Origin: JBAXZR01 sp041670165
GTDB lineage: Bacteria; Bacillota; Clostridia; Christensenellales; UBA1242
NCBI GenBank assembly: GCA_041670165.1
Contig: JBAXZR010000008.1
Span: 1-49,452, forward strand
DNA length: 49,452 bases
Direction of reading: 5' to 3'
In this document: positions 24,807 to 34,230 of the stretch, piece after piece
How positions within the stretch are numbered: the first letter of the stretch is position 1
Layout: every line of letters starts with the position of its first letter
Made by a program: the position numbers and the translations under genes
The notes under the pieces: model-generated
Database searches by the model: none
The model's input: only the letters and a program-made list of their open reading frames with translations
Told to the model about the DNA's origin: nothing

Positions 24807-25770
24807 GCAGTTTCACCACGAAAAATGTAAGCGAGTTTTCACTGCTCATTTTTCCACTTTTTATGTTGTATTCAACTTCACAACATATATCAATAATTTT
24901 TTTAAGGGTTACAGGAGAAAACTTGTTTTTTTGTTCTCGTGCTTTTGTGATTGCATATTCTTTTACACCCAAAAGACTTGCGACTTCACTAGAAGGCAAA
25001 GTTGAAACACTTGCATATAAGAGCCTTCTGAAATGGTTTGAAACAAGTGAAATAATTCCAAAAGTTGCATCTTTTTTTTCTTGCATCATGGAAGAAATCA
25101 TTTGCCATGTTTTGTCATAATTTTTTGTTGCAATGGCATCTGAAAGTTCAAAAACTGCATAATCATTTGTTGCTTCAACCATTTCTGAAACCATTTCACT
25201 TTTGATTATTGGTTCAACAATGTCATATGAAGAAAGTTTGTGAACTTCTGATTTAATTTTGAAAAGGTCAAACGCACAAGCTTTAACAAGTTCAATTGCT
25301 GCTTTTTCAGAAATTTTTTTGCCATGTTTTGATGCTTCTCCAACAACAAATTTCAGTGCTAAGGGCATTGAAAGTTTGTTGCAGTCAATTTCTTCGCATT
25401 TACTTTTTAAAAAGTCCCAATTTGAATTGGTATTTGAAGAAGTTATCAAAAGGCATGAACAATCTTTAGGGTTTTCAACATAAGCAAGTATTTCTTTTTT
25501 GTCATTATCAGAAAGTTTCAAGTTTACATCTTTGATATGAATAAATCGTTTTTCATCAATGACTGGAAACTGTTCACAAGCTTCCAAAACACTCCTTATT
25601 GAAAAAAATTCGTTATCAAAAACTGATCTATTAAAATCTGGCAATTGTTCGCCACAATTTTTGGAAATTATTTCAGCAGTTTTTGCAAGCAAAAAAGAAT
25701 CTTCCCCTTTTGCATAATAGACAGGAAACATTTTTGACTTAATTGAATTAACAAAATTTTCAAATTTCAA
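24796..25770 (-). CDS. holA: DNA polymerase III delta subunit
   Basis: A 324-residue clamp-loader subunit. The N-terminal domain contains FPVYYAKGEDSFLLAKTAEI (the P-loop-like start, without a Walker A), followed by the AAA-like domain with RFIHIKDVNLKL, a helical lid and a C-terminal collar (LLGVKEYAITKAREQKNKFS). Known role: opens the beta sliding clamp. Start TTG 25770 with AGGTGG nine bases upstream. It directly follows comEC (30 bases), the arrangement found in most Firmicutes. Confidence 0.9.
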   Translation of the reverse strand: MKFENFVNSIKSKMFPVYYAKGEDSFLLAKTAEIISKNCGEQLPDFNRSVFDNEFFSIRSVLEACEQFPVIDEKRFIHIKDVNLKLSDNDKKEILAYVENPKDCSCLLITSSNTNSNWDFLKSKCEEIDCNKLSMPLALKFVVGEASKHGKKISEKAAIELVKACAFDLFKIKSEVHKLSSYDIVEPIIKSEMVSEMVEATNDYAVFELSDAIATKNYDKTWQMISSMMQEKKDATFGIISLVSNHFRRLLYASVSTLPSSEVASLLGVKEYAITKAREQKNKFSPVTLKKIIDICCEVEYNIKSGKMSSENSLTFFVVKLLGA

Positions 25771-25800
25771 AAATAGTTGCCACCTTTAATTAAAAATCTA

Positions 25801-27999
25801 TTAAATAATAACATTACTTAAGTTTATTGTCCAACAATCATTTTGATTTATAAGCCCGTCCAAAGAATTTTTTGTTGGATTTGGAAGAATTTGTTTGTTA
25901 TAAAAATCATTTGGCAAAGAAAAGTCCAACGAACGAGCATCGAAAACTTCAATGTTTGAAAAATTATTTTCAATCAAAGATAAACTTGTTAAATCAATTT
26001 GTGAAGAAGGGAAGAAAATTGTTTTGAAAAAACTTGTTACACCTAAACCCAAAAAATCAGAATTATAACAAAATGTGAAAGTTGTAAAATCTTTTGAAAC
26101 ATAAGGCTTCTCTATTAACCTTGTTTTGCAATAACTGTTTTCAAACATTAATTCGCTATTTTCACTTGTTCCAAAAATGACAACTTCTTCAACATAATAT
26201 TTTGTCAGAAATTCTTCAGAAAGGTTGGCTAAGCTGGAATTAACAACAAAAATTGAGTCTATTTTGTAAACTTTTTTGTTATGCAAAAAAGAATCAAGCT
26301 TGTCATTGCACGATTTCCCTGAGCCAAAATCAATAAGGTCATAATGACCGATTGAGCTTTCAATCAATGTGCTTTCTCCACTTGGCATATAAATGAAACA
26401 AACTTGTCCATTTGTTGTTGCTGGTGGAATGTGGTACAAAAGAGAAAACAAACACACAACCACTGCTGTTAGTGAAGATAAAAACATTTTTGTTTTTTTT
26501 GAAAAATTCACAAAACGACTTAGTAGCCCAAGGCAAACACAAAATCCAACAATCAAAATTGAGTCAAAATGAAATATATGTAAAAATGAATTTGGAACTT
26601 CGGCAATTATTGAAGAAATTTTTGTTACAAAAAGCACAATTAAATCTGGTATAAAGAACAAAAATCCCATAAAAGGTAAGAAAAGAACAATAAGCGAAAA
26701 AACAACGATTAGCATGTAAAAAAGTCCAAATAGTGGAATGCAAACAAAGTTGGCAAGAATTGATAAAATTGGAACTCCATTAAAGTAAATAATTGAGAGT
26801 GGGAAAATTCCAATTTGAATGGCTAATATAACTGAAATTGAATTGCAAAATCTTTTACCAGGCAAAAACTTTTGAAGCAAACCAGACAAAGGTTTAACAA
26901 GCAAAATCATTGAAAAAACGCAAGCATAACTAAGCAAAAAGCCACCATCTAATGGAGAAAGTGGATTGATTATGGTTATGATTAGTCCAGAAAGAGAAAC
27001 TGTTGTGAGCATGTCGTTTTGTTTTCCAACAACATAGGCAAAAAGTACGCATAAACTCATTAATGTTGCTCTCATAACTGATGGTGCAAAGCCACAAGTC
27101 CACGCGTATATCAAAAGCACAACTAGTGAAATTGCAAACTTAAATTTTGGTTTAATTTTAAAAAGTCCCAAAAAAAGATATAAAATTGAACATAAAAAAG
27201 CAACATTCATGCCTGAAACCGCCAAAATGTGTGAAATACCAATTTGCTTAAAATCTCTGATTGTTGAATCTGATATTTGTGATTTATCGCCAAAAAGAGC
27301 TCCAAAGGCAATTCCTGCATTTTCTGAAGTCATATATTTTTGCAAAATGTCTGCAACTTTCAATCTAATTTTTTCATCTAGTCTTGTGTGAAATTTAACA
27401 ACTTCAATTGACGAAGGTGAATTTGCAGTGTAACGAATGTTTTGTATGTAATTCCACAAAAACACACCTTTGTCATACAACAAAATGTTTTCAACTGTGC
27501 TTTCAAACTTAATGATGCTACCAACTGGATAATCTGCTTTGGTTTTGTTCCAAACACTTAAAGAAAGTCGTCTTGGTACGCTTAAAAAATCAAGAGAAAC
27601 ATTTTTTAGAACAAGTTGTAAACTTGTTCCATCAATATAAGAACTGTCAATTTCTCCTTGAATAACAATGTTGTTTTCATTTGCTTCAAATTTGTCCCAA
27701 TCCGAGCAAACCATAAGTGGCAAAAACATTGCAAAAACAAATGAAACAATTGAAAGTGCAAGTGTTACTGCCCTTTTTATGTTGTATCTTTTTTTCTCTT
27801 GAATTTCTTTGTTTGACACAATCGCATTTTTATTTTTTTGAAAAAAAGGAAGAATACTCCACAAAATTCCAAGACAAATCAAGATGACGGAAAAACAAAT
27901 AGCTAAAGCATTTAAAGAAATGATAAGCTCAGAAAAATATAGCCCCATGCAAAGAGCAATAAAAATGAATACAATCGGTCTTAAATTGATTCTTCTCAT
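25801..27999 (-). CDS. comEC: ComEC/Rec2 DNA-uptake channel
   Basis: A 732-residue membrane protein. It has two N-terminal transmembrane segments, a cytosolic/outer domain with DSSYIDGTSLQLVLKNVS (OB-fold DUF4131 region), and the multi-spanning competence domain starting at about residue 225 with AFGALFGDKSQISDSTIRDF and HILAVSGMNVAFL, the family signature. The C-terminal 200 residues resemble the metallo-beta-lactamase part, but the catalytic HxHxDH motif is missing: CFIYMPSGESTLIESS ... YDLIDFGSGKSC is the degenerate remnant. So nuclease activity is unlikely. Role: transports single-stranded DNA in natural transformation; no other competence genes are in the window. Confidence 0.88.
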   Translation of the reverse strand: MRRINLRPIVFIFIALCMGLYFSELIISLNALAICFSVILICLGILWSILPFFQKNKNAIVSNKEIQEKKRYNIKRAVTLALSIVSFVFAMFLPLMVCSDWDKFEANENNIVIQGEIDSSYIDGTSLQLVLKNVSLDFLSVPRRLSLSVWNKTKADYPVGSIIKFESTVENILLYDKGVFLWNYIQNIRYTANSPSSIEVVKFHTRLDEKIRLKVADILQKYMTSENAGIAFGALFGDKSQISDSTIRDFKQIGISHILAVSGMNVAFLCSILYLFLGLFKIKPKFKFAISLVVLLIYAWTCGFAPSVMRATLMSLCVLFAYVVGKQNDMLTTVSLSGLIITIINPLSPLDGGFLLSYACVFSMILLVKPLSGLLQKFLPGKRFCNSISVILAIQIGIFPLSIIYFNGVPILSILANFVCIPLFGLFYMLIVVFSLIVLFLPFMGFLFFIPDLIVLFVTKISSIIAEVPNSFLHIFHFDSILIVGFCVCLGLLSRFVNFSKKTKMFLSSLTAVVVCLFSLLYHIPPATTNGQVCFIYMPSGESTLIESSIGHYDLIDFGSGKSCNDKLDSFLHNKKVYKIDSIFVVNSSLANLSEEFLTKYYVEEVVIFGTSENSELMFENSYCKTRLIEKPYVSKDFTTFTFCYNSDFLGLGVTSFFKTIFFPSSQIDLTSLSLIENNFSNIEVFDARSLDFSLPNDFYNKQILPNPTKNSLDGLINQNDCWTINLSNVII

Positions 28000-28203
28000 T
28001 TGTTTTTCTTTTTCATATTTATAAACAAAATGATATCATAAAAAATTTACTTTTGCAAAGAAGACAACTGGTTTTATTTATTGAATCAAAGAAAAAAATT
28101 AAAAATATCTTTTTGTTTTGACAAGGTTTTTGTTTTATTGCCTTAAGACAAAAAAATTTAAGCATCTATAAATCTGATAATCGTTTTGATTATGAACTGC
28201 AAA

Positions 28204-29403
28204 TTATTGTTTAACTGATTTATTTTTGCCTTTTCCAAAATTTTCAAGTGCTTTTGAAGAAAAGAGATAAATATTTTTGTTTTCTTCAACAAAGTCTTCG
28301 CTTGCATATTCAATCATTAAAGATATTAACTTTTGAAAAGAAATACCTTCTTTAGACCAAAAATAATTTGCTAAAGACCCTGGAATTGTGTTTACTTCGT
28401 TTAAAAAAAGTTCTTCCGTTTCAGAGTTAAACAAAAAATCGGCTCTCACCACACCTTTACATGCAAGAACCTTAAATGCTTTTTCACTTTCTTCTTTAAT
28501 TTTTTGTGTAAGTTCTTCAGATATTTTTGCTGGAAATTCTCGCTTTGAACTGCCCATACCTTCAAGCTTTCCGTTTGAAAGATATTTTGCTTCAAAACTT
28601 AAAAACTTTTCCCAACTAATTGGCTCTTCAACATCACTCACAAGAATATTTGAACTGTTACCCAAAATACTACAATTAAATTCTCTGAGGTTTTGAACTG
28701 CTTTTTCAACAAGAATTCTTGTATCAAATTTTTCAGCTATGTTAATGGCTTCAATTAGATTTTCTTTGCTTTCACAAATTGAAATTCCAATGCTACTCCC
28801 AAGGTTGCTTGGTTTAACAACAACAGGGTAACCAAGAGTTTCAACTTTTGATAGTGTTTCATTTTGAGAATTAAGCCAATCCATTCTTGTGAACCAAACG
28901 CACGGAGTTTGATTGAATCCATTTGCTTTCAAAATTGATTTCATAAGAATTTTATCCATGCAAACTGCACTGCCAAGAACACCACAACTTGTTTGAGGAA
29001 TTTTGCATGAACTAAGAATTCCTTGAAGAGAGCCGTCTTCTCCACCTCTTCCATGATTGCACAAAATTGCCATATCAACTCTTATAAAGGGTTTGTATTT
29101 GCCATGCACAAACCTAGCCAAACATGGTTCTCCAGCAATCAAAGAAACTTTTTCAACTCCCCTTGCAACTGGACTGAAGTTTTTTAAAAATTCAATATTC
29201 TCAATTTGTTTTCCCGTGTACCAACCTCCACCTCGTGAAATATACACTGGCACAAAATTTAAGCCAATAAGCTCCTTTTTCTTTTTATCTTTTATTGTTT
29301 TTTCTTCTTGCCTAATTGCCCCAATTGTTTGCAAACCTGTGATTATTGATATATCATGCTCAACACTTACTCCGCCAAAAAAGACTAAAACATTTCTATT
29401 CAT
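28204..29403 (-). CDS. ddl: D-alanine--D-alanine ligase
   Basis: A 399-residue ATP-grasp ligase making D-Ala-D-Ala for cell-wall precursors. Seen: VFFGGVSVEHDISIITG at the N-terminus, HGRGGEDGSLQGIL, PVVVKPSNLGSSIGIS (ATP-binding loop) and the metal-binding FLNEVNTIPGSL near the C-terminus, where Glu and Asn ligands are present. The serine/tyrosine pattern at the specificity loop is not decisive, so a D-Ala-D-Lac type cannot be excluded. The protein is longer than usual by a 30-residue insert near residue 35 and a basic tail. Monocistronic by appearance. Confidence 0.93.
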   Translation of the reverse strand: MNRNVLVFFGGVSVEHDISIITGLQTIGAIRQEEKTIKDKKKKELIGLNFVPVYISRGGGWYTGKQIENIEFLKNFSPVARGVEKVSLIAGEPCLARFVHGKYKPFIRVDMAILCNHGRGGEDGSLQGILSSCKIPQTSCGVLGSAVCMDKILMKSILKANGFNQTPCVWFTRMDWLNSQNETLSKVETLGYPVVVKPSNLGSSIGISICESKENLIEAINIAEKFDTRILVEKAVQNLREFNCSILGNSSNILVSDVEEPISWEKFLSFEAKYLSNGKLEGMGSSKREFPAKISEELTQKIKEESEKAFKVLACKGVVRADFLFNSETEELFLNEVNTIPGSLANYFWSKEGISFQKLISLMIEYASEDFVEENKNIYLFSSKALENFGKGKNKSVKQ

Positions 29404-29718
29404 TCTTTCCTCACTTCGTTTTTCTTTATGATGAAAGAAAAAAAATAGTTAATCTGTCAATTTTTTTAAATATTTATTTGTGTTGACAAGTTATTTTCAA
29501 TTTTAAAATCAAGATTTTTCATGATATAAAAAAAAATAGTAATGATTATTTACTATTTTTATTTTTTTTTAAAATTAATTAGTTTTTCGGAAGATAATTA
29601 GTTTTTTGCATTTTATTTTTTGTAATTTTTATTTTATTTTGATAACCTAAATTTGCATATTTATAATTAAAAATGTCATTTGTTATAATAATATTTTTGA
29701 TATTTAACTTTATTAATC
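29404..29718. other. AT-rich intergenic region between ddl and rluD
   Basis: A 315-base stretch. The only structure seen is the hairpin at 29531-29561 (AAAAATAGTAA / TTACTATTTTT, then more T), which can end transcription of rluD. No gene seen. Confidence 0.5.
29531..29561 (-). terminator. Probable terminator of the sepF-lspA-rluD operon
   Basis: AT-rich hairpin of about 11 pairs with a six-base loop and poly-T on both sides; it lies 160 bases past the rluD stop, so a read-through segment is implied. Confidence 0.4.
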
Positions 29719-30627
29719 TTATTCAATTTTTTGTAGAAAGTCTAAAAACATTTTTGGAGGTTCTGATTCAAAGGACATCGTTTCATTTGTTCTTGGGTGA
29801 ACAAAAGAAATATATTTTGAGTGAAGAAGTTGCCCGCTTTTTTCAATTGCTTTACATCTCGTGCCGTATAGTTCATCGTTTGTTACTGAATGTCCAACAT
29901 GTTTCATATGAACTCTGATTTGATGAGTTCTTCCAGTTTTTAGCAAGCATTCAACAAGTGTGTAGTGAGCATATCTTTTTAAAACTGTAACAATGGTTAT
30001 TGCGTTTTTCCCTTGCCCTTCTGGCAAAACTGCCATCATCTTTCTGTTGCTTGGCGATCTGCCAATTTGAGTGTTTATCACTTTTTCATCAAACTGAATA
30101 ACACCATCGCAAAGAGCAACATATTTTCTGACACATGTTTTGTTTGCAATTTGTTTTGAAAGAGAAACATGAGCAAAATCATTTTTGGCAACGAGCATAA
30201 GCCCAGTTGTGTCTTTGTCTAGTCTGTGGACAATGCCTGGTCTAACTTCACCATTTATTCCACTAAGATTTTTAACTTTATACAAAAGTGCATTTACAAG
30301 TGTGCCAGAATAGCTTCCGCCCCCTGGGTGAACCACGAGCCCTGCTTGTTTGTTAATAACAAGCAAATCATCATCTTCGTAAACAATTGAAAGTGGAATA
30401 TCTTCGGGTGAAAGATCAATTTTTTTTGGCTCAATTTCGCTTATTTCAATTTTGTCGCCTGTCTTTAATGGATAGCCCGCCTTAACGGTTTTGCCGTTTA
30501 GTAAAACCAATCCGTTTTCAATCAAATTTTTTATGTGTGAACGGGTATGAGATGGCAAACATTCAAGTGCAAAAATATCAAACCTTTTTTCCTTATCACA
30601 CTCATTAGCCAAGAAAACTTTTGTCAT
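29719..30627 (-). CDS. rluD: RluD-family 23S rRNA pseudouridine synthase
   Basis: A 302-residue enzyme. The N-terminal S4 domain (residues about 15-60, SHTRSHIKNLIENGLVLLNG) is followed by the catalytic domain with GIVHRLDKDTTGLMLVAKND, whose Asp is the nucleophile, and by a later RTHQIRVHMKHVGHSV motif. This is the pattern of RluD/YlyB proteins that act on helix 69 uridines or neighbours. It ends the sepF-lspA-rluD operon; lspA-rluD neighbourhood is standard in Firmicutes. Confidence 0.9.
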   Translation of the reverse strand: MTKVFLANECDKEKRFDIFALECLPSHTRSHIKNLIENGLVLLNGKTVKAGYPLKTGDKIEISEIEPKKIDLSPEDIPLSIVYEDDDLLVINKQAGLVVHPGGGSYSGTLVNALLYKVKNLSGINGEVRPGIVHRLDKDTTGLMLVAKNDFAHVSLSKQIANKTCVRKYVALCDGVIQFDEKVINTQIGRSPSNRKMMAVLPEGQGKNAITIVTVLKRYAHYTLVECLLKTGRTHQIRVHMKHVGHSVTNDELYGTRCKAIEKSGQLLHSKYISFVHPRTNETMSFESEPPKMFLDFLQKIE

Positions 30628-30694
30628 TTTTCTTCCTCTATTATGTAAATTAAATTTTTATTGCTTCGAACAAAATAATATTTAATGTTTTTTC

Positions 30695-31180
30695 TTATTT
30701 ATTATTTTTCATTATTTTTGTTTTATCGTTTTGTTTGATTTCACATTTTATAATCCAAATTGCAAACAAAGCTACTCCAACATTCAAACATATATCTGCA
30801 ACATTGAAAATTGGGAAATTAATAAAATCTGCACTTAAAAAATCTCTTACATAGCCAAGAAAAATTCTGTCAATCAAGTTTCCAATTGCTCCAGCAAAAC
30901 CGAAGGCAAAAGCAAAACGATATAGTTTTGTTTTTTTCTTTTGAGCTTTGTGAAAAAGCAAAAAGGCAGTAAGAAAAATTAGTGAAATTATAATGAGCAA
31001 AACAGTATGATTTCTTAAAAAGCTAAAAGCTGCACCTGTGTTATGAACGCTTTTGAAAGAAAAAACATTTTGCAAAACCACAATTGTTTTTCCGTCAAAA
31101 AAAAGTTTGCTTAATTGATCGGCTAGTATAAGTGCCGCCGCCCCAAACAATTCAATATTTGATTTGATAAAATTTTTCAT
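30695..31180 (-). CDS. lspA: Signal peptidase II (lipoprotein signal peptidase)
   Basis: A 161-residue membrane aspartyl protease with four transmembrane segments. The catalytic aspartates are in GNLIDRIFLG (about residue 101) and FNVADICLNVG (about 128), matching the conserved blocks; N-terminal FGAAALILADQLSKLF is the usual start. It trims prolipoproteins at the membrane. Follows sepF by nine bases, so likely co-transcribed. Confidence 0.95.
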   Translation of the reverse strand: MKNFIKSNIELFGAAALILADQLSKLFFDGKTIVVLQNVFSFKSVHNTGAAFSFLRNHTVLLIIISLIFLTAFLLFHKAQKKKTKLYRFAFAFGFAGAIGNLIDRIFLGYVRDFLSADFINFPIFNVADICLNVGVALFAIWIIKCEIKQNDKTKIMKNNK

Positions 31181-31189
31181 TTTTTCCTT

Positions 31190-31633
31190 TTAGTTTTGTT
31201 TTGGTTGTGGAGTAAGCAAAAACAAATTTCCTTCAAGTTTTTCAACTGTGCCTCTCATGGCATAAACTGCTCCAGAAAGAAAATCTAATCCTCTTTCAGC
31301 ATCTCTTTGAGAAAGTGCAGAAAAGTTAACAATAACCGCTTCTCTTTTTCTAAGAAGTTCCACAATTTCTTGAATGTCTGATTGAGAACGAGGAGATTGA
31401 ACCATGCCACTCTTTGAAGAAGCCGAAGGCAAAACACTGCTTTGAGTTTTTACAATTTGTGGTTCTTCAAATTTGGGCATTGCAACAACAGGCTCTTCTG
31501 GAAGAACTTTTGTCAAATCAAATTTTGCACCCTCAATAGGTTTTTGCTTTTTTTCTTTTTTTTCTTTTTGAGTATGCTCATTATCATCGTTTTCAAATCC
31601 AAGACCTTTTAAAATTATGTCAAATAGCCCCAT
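31190..31633 (-). CDS. sepF: Cell division protein SepF
   Basis: A 147-residue protein. The N-terminus MGLFDIILKGLGFE is the amphipathic membrane-binding helix; residues 20-75 are a low-complexity linker (K/P/E-rich); residues about 80-145 match the SepF core (VELLRKREAVIVNFSALSQR, DAERGLDFLSGAVYAM). SepF bends and anchors FtsZ filaments at the division septum. It is first in the sepF-lspA-rluD operon. AAGGAG precedes ATG 31633. Confidence 0.93.
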   Translation of the reverse strand: MGLFDIILKGLGFENDDNEHTQKEKKEKKQKPIEGAKFDLTKVLPEEPVVAMPKFEEPQIVKTQSSVLPSASSKSGMVQSPRSQSDIQEIVELLRKREAVIVNFSALSQRDAERGLDFLSGAVYAMRGTVEKLEGNLFLLTPQPKQN

Positions 31634-31901
31634 ATTTTCTCCTTAGATTTTGCAAAAAATCTTAACATTAATTCCTAATCATATTAGCTTTATTTGTTTT
31701 TTTTTGCAAGTGTTATTATTTGCTTAAAAAAATAAATGTTAAACTTCATTTGTAAAAATGAAATAAGTTTTAATTTTTTCATTTTTCTTTTGCCAAACTG
31801 TTTGACTTGAATAATATTTTTTTACAAAGCCAAGATAGTATCATATTTTTGATGGACAATTTTTTTACATTTTGCTATTATTTGTATAAAGGAGATATTT
31901 C

Positions 31902-32153
31902 ATGAGAGATCTTAGTTTCAAAAAGGTTGTAAATTTTTTCGCTTTTATTGCTGTTGTACTCATTGCTCTTGCACTTTTATTATTTAAGTTGTTTCCACAA
32001 GTTGCAACAATCAAACTTATTGGCGAAATAATTGCATACATTGTAACACTTATAGCTGCATTCAATTTTGTTAAAATGAAAAGAAATGCAATCATCACAG
32101 TTATTTATGCCATAAGTGCCACTGCAATAATTGCACTTTTAATAATTGCCTAA
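31902..32153 (+). CDS. Small membrane protein of unknown function
   Basis: An 83-residue protein with two or three transmembrane segments (VNFFAFIAVVLIALALLLFK, ... IGEIIAYIVTLIAAFNFV, IAISATAIIALLIIA) and a short basic N-terminus (MRDLSFKK). ATG 31902 has a good AAGGAG SD eight bases away. It forms its own transcription unit, ended by a clear terminator; a tentative TGGACA-17-TATTAT promoter lies at 31853-31881. No family recognised. Confidence 0.6.
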   Translation: MRDLSFKKVVNFFAFIAVVLIALALLLFKLFPQVATIKLIGEIIAYIVTLIAAFNFVKMKRNAIITVIYAISATAIIALLIIA

Positions 32154-32163
32154 AACCAATCTT

Positions 32164-32189
32164 AAGGAGCAAATTTTGCTCCTTTTTTT
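32164..32189 (+). terminator. Terminator of the 31902 gene
   Basis: AAGGAGCAAA / TTTTGCTCCTT stem followed by T7. Confidence 0.85.
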
Positions 32190-32405
32190 ATGTTCTTATT
32201 TGTTTAATCTTGAATTTTTTAAAAATTTAGAAAGTTTTGTGTTAATAACCCAAAATTAAATATTTAATTTAACTAACATTCAAATTCTTATAAGCTTTGA
32301 TTAAATATTCAAATTTTATTTAAGCCTAGTTTCTTTGTAAAAACAGAAATAGGTATTTTAATTTATTTTGATTGATGTTATAATTTTTGTATTGAGGTTA
32401 CAAAA

Positions 32406-32972
32406 ATGGACTTTTATCAAAAAAATCTTACTTTTGCAGTTACCAACCTTTCTGTAAACAAAAATTGGGTTGATGCTGTTAATGAGTGGGAAATTTTGGA
32501 TTGCATTGAAGATGAATCAATGTCATCTTCTTGTGTTTGTGGCAAGGAAAAACTTAGATACTTGTTTACAATAACAAACAAACTTAATGGCAACAAACTT
32601 TATCCAATTGGTAGTTCTTGCATCAAAAAATTTGAAAGAGTTGATCTCTGCGAAATGGTTTCAATCAAAGAACAGTTATTCAAACTTCTTCACGCAATTA
32701 AAAGCAATAAATATATTAATTTTGATGCAAATCTTTTTTCAAGGAAACTCCTCAAATATTTTTTGGATAATAGTGTCTTTGTTCCAACAATATATAATCA
32801 TAGCAATCCCAATAATGACTACGAATTTATGCTTAACATGTTTAACTTAAGAAGCAAGCTTGATGAAAAACAAGACAAAAGAGTTAAAGCTATTCTTTTG
32901 AATTACATAAAGCCATATCTTGAGAAAATTTTGAAAAACAAAGTTAAAACATTGATTGAAAAATCTTTTTAA
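32406..32972 (+). CDS. Unknown protein with zinc-binding-like Cys motif
   Basis: A 188-residue soluble protein. Residues about 39-80 show SSSCVCGKEKLRYLFTITNK and then LYPIGSSCIKKFE: the spacing CxC...GSxC is that of a small metal-binding fold seen in uncharacterised bacterial and phage proteins, but I cannot name the family. The rest is helical and basic (KRVKAILLNYIKPYLEKILK). GAGGT lies before ATG 32406, and TATAAT at 32379-32384 (extended TGT) suggests a near promoter. It is alone on its strand. Confidence 0.6.
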   Translation: MDFYQKNLTFAVTNLSVNKNWVDAVNEWEILDCIEDESMSSSCVCGKEKLRYLFTITNKLNGNKLYPIGSSCIKKFERVDLCEMVSIKEQLFKLLHAIKSNKYINFDANLFSRKLLKYFLDNSVFVPTIYNHSNPNNDYEFMLNMFNLRSKLDEKQDKRVKAILLNYIKPYLEKILKNKVKTLIEKSF

Positions 32973-33112
32973 GATGTTATATTTACAAAAATTTATTATA
33001 AATTTGCATAACTAGAAATTATTTTATAATCATCTAACTAGATGAAAAAAAAATATATTTTAAATTTAGTTTTTAAAATAGAATTTAAAAACTAAAAGAT
33101 AAAAGGAGAAAT

Positions 33113-33334
33113 ATGGAATTAACTAAAAAAGAAATTGATTATGCCTTGGAATGTGACAAAAAACAATTAGAAACAATTTTTAATACTTCTCTTGACATGA
33201 TTCTCATTAAATCGCTTAAAGAAAAAAAAAGTGAACAAACCATCATTACTGAAGCAAAAAAACTTGGCTATGAAGAAAACGAAACAAAAAAAAGAATGCA
33301 AAACATTCTTTCTTCAGGAATTTTAAATTTTTAA
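33113..33334 (+). CDS. Small acidic-basic protein of unknown function
   Basis: A 73-residue protein, about half charged (K, E). The sequence from residue 20 onward, TFNTSLDMILIKSLKEKKSE followed by AKKLGYEENETKKRMQNIL, resembles a short helical bundle. AAAGGAG lies seven bases before ATG 33113, and codon use is like its neighbours, so I take it as real. No family assigned. Confidence 0.5.
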   Translation: MELTKKEIDYALECDKKQLETIFNTSLDMILIKSLKEKKSEQTIITEAKKLGYEENETKKRMQNILSSGILNF

Positions 33335-33460
33335 TCATTTTAATTTGTCTATCAGTTAATTTTTGTTAATTTATACTTTTGTATTGTTCACAAAACTTGT
33401 TTTAAAAAAAAATATTTTTTATTTTTTTAGTAAGCGGTTTTTATCTTGATTTTAAAAACT

Positions 33461-34096
33461 TTATTCACCTTGTTTATTTTCGTCATCAAAATTTATAAGA
33501 TCCGAATCATTAGGTTGTTTGAAGCAAAATCTATCAATCAAGGCAAGAATTTCTTCTTTGCCTTTTTTTGTTTCACAAGAAAATGGAACTATGTCACCTG
33601 TTCCAAGCATAAGCTCATTTGCAACAATTTTTATATATACAGAAATTTTTGATTTTGGAATTTTGTCAGCTTTTGTTGCAACAATTTTGAATGCTAGTCC
33701 AGATTGAAACAAAAATCTCATCATTTGTTTGTCTAAGTCAGTTGGTTTATGGCGAATATCCACGAGCAAAAAAATTAGATTAATTTTGGAATTAGCAAGA
33801 TATTCTTCAAGTAGAGTTGCCCAATTTTCTTTGTGTTCTTTACCTGCTTCAGCATAACCATAACCCGGCAAATCAACAAGGTGAAAATTGTTGTTTATAA
33901 GAAAAAAGTTTATGAGCCTTGTTCTCCCAGGGGTTGAGCTTGTTTTGGCAAGATTTTTTGAATTTGTCAAACAATTAATAAGTGAACTTTTTCCAACATT
34001 GCTTCTTCCAACAAATGCAACCATAGGTAGTGGAGAAGATGGAAGACATGAACATGATGCCACACTTGTTACAAATTTTGCTTCTTTAATTATCAT
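33461..34096 (-). CDS. engB: Ribosome-biogenesis GTPase EngB (YsxC/YihA)
   Basis: A 211-residue TrmE-Era-EngA-type GTPase. G1 is GRSNVGKSSLIN, G2 region TPGRTRLINFF, G3 DLPGYGYAEAG, G4 ATKADKIPKSK, G5 FSCETKKGKEE; the order and length are those of EngB, which assists 50S assembly. I place the start at ATG 34096 with AAAGGA 11 bases upstream; a longer frame from ATG 34132 has no SD. The C-terminal tail is acidic. Alone on its strand. Confidence 0.93.
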   Translation of the reverse strand: MIIKEAKFVTSVASCSCLPSSPLPMVAFVGRSNVGKSSLINCLTNSKNLAKTSSTPGRTRLINFFLINNNFHLVDLPGYGYAEAGKEHKENWATLLEEYLANSKINLIFLLVDIRHKPTDLDKQMMRFLFQSGLAFKIVATKADKIPKSKISVYIKIVANELMLGTGDIVPFSCETKKGKEEILALIDRFCFKQPNDSDLINFDDENKQGE

Positions 34097-34167
34097 TTTG
34101 ATTTTTCCTTTTTCAAAATAAACATAACACAATTTTAGAAAATAAGAAAGTAATATATTTTAAAAGT

Positions 34168-34196
34168 GGCATTTGATAAAAATCTAGCATATAAAT
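34168..34196 (+). promoter_or_regulatory. Candidate sigma-E-like promoter before the 34231 gene
   Basis: GGCATTT (34168-34174), then a 13-base spacer and CATATAAAT (34188-34196). Both partly match mother-cell consensus elements; the match is imperfect. Confidence 0.3.
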
Positions 34197-34230
34197 AACT
34201 GATTAGAGTTAAATGCGTAGGAGGACAAAC

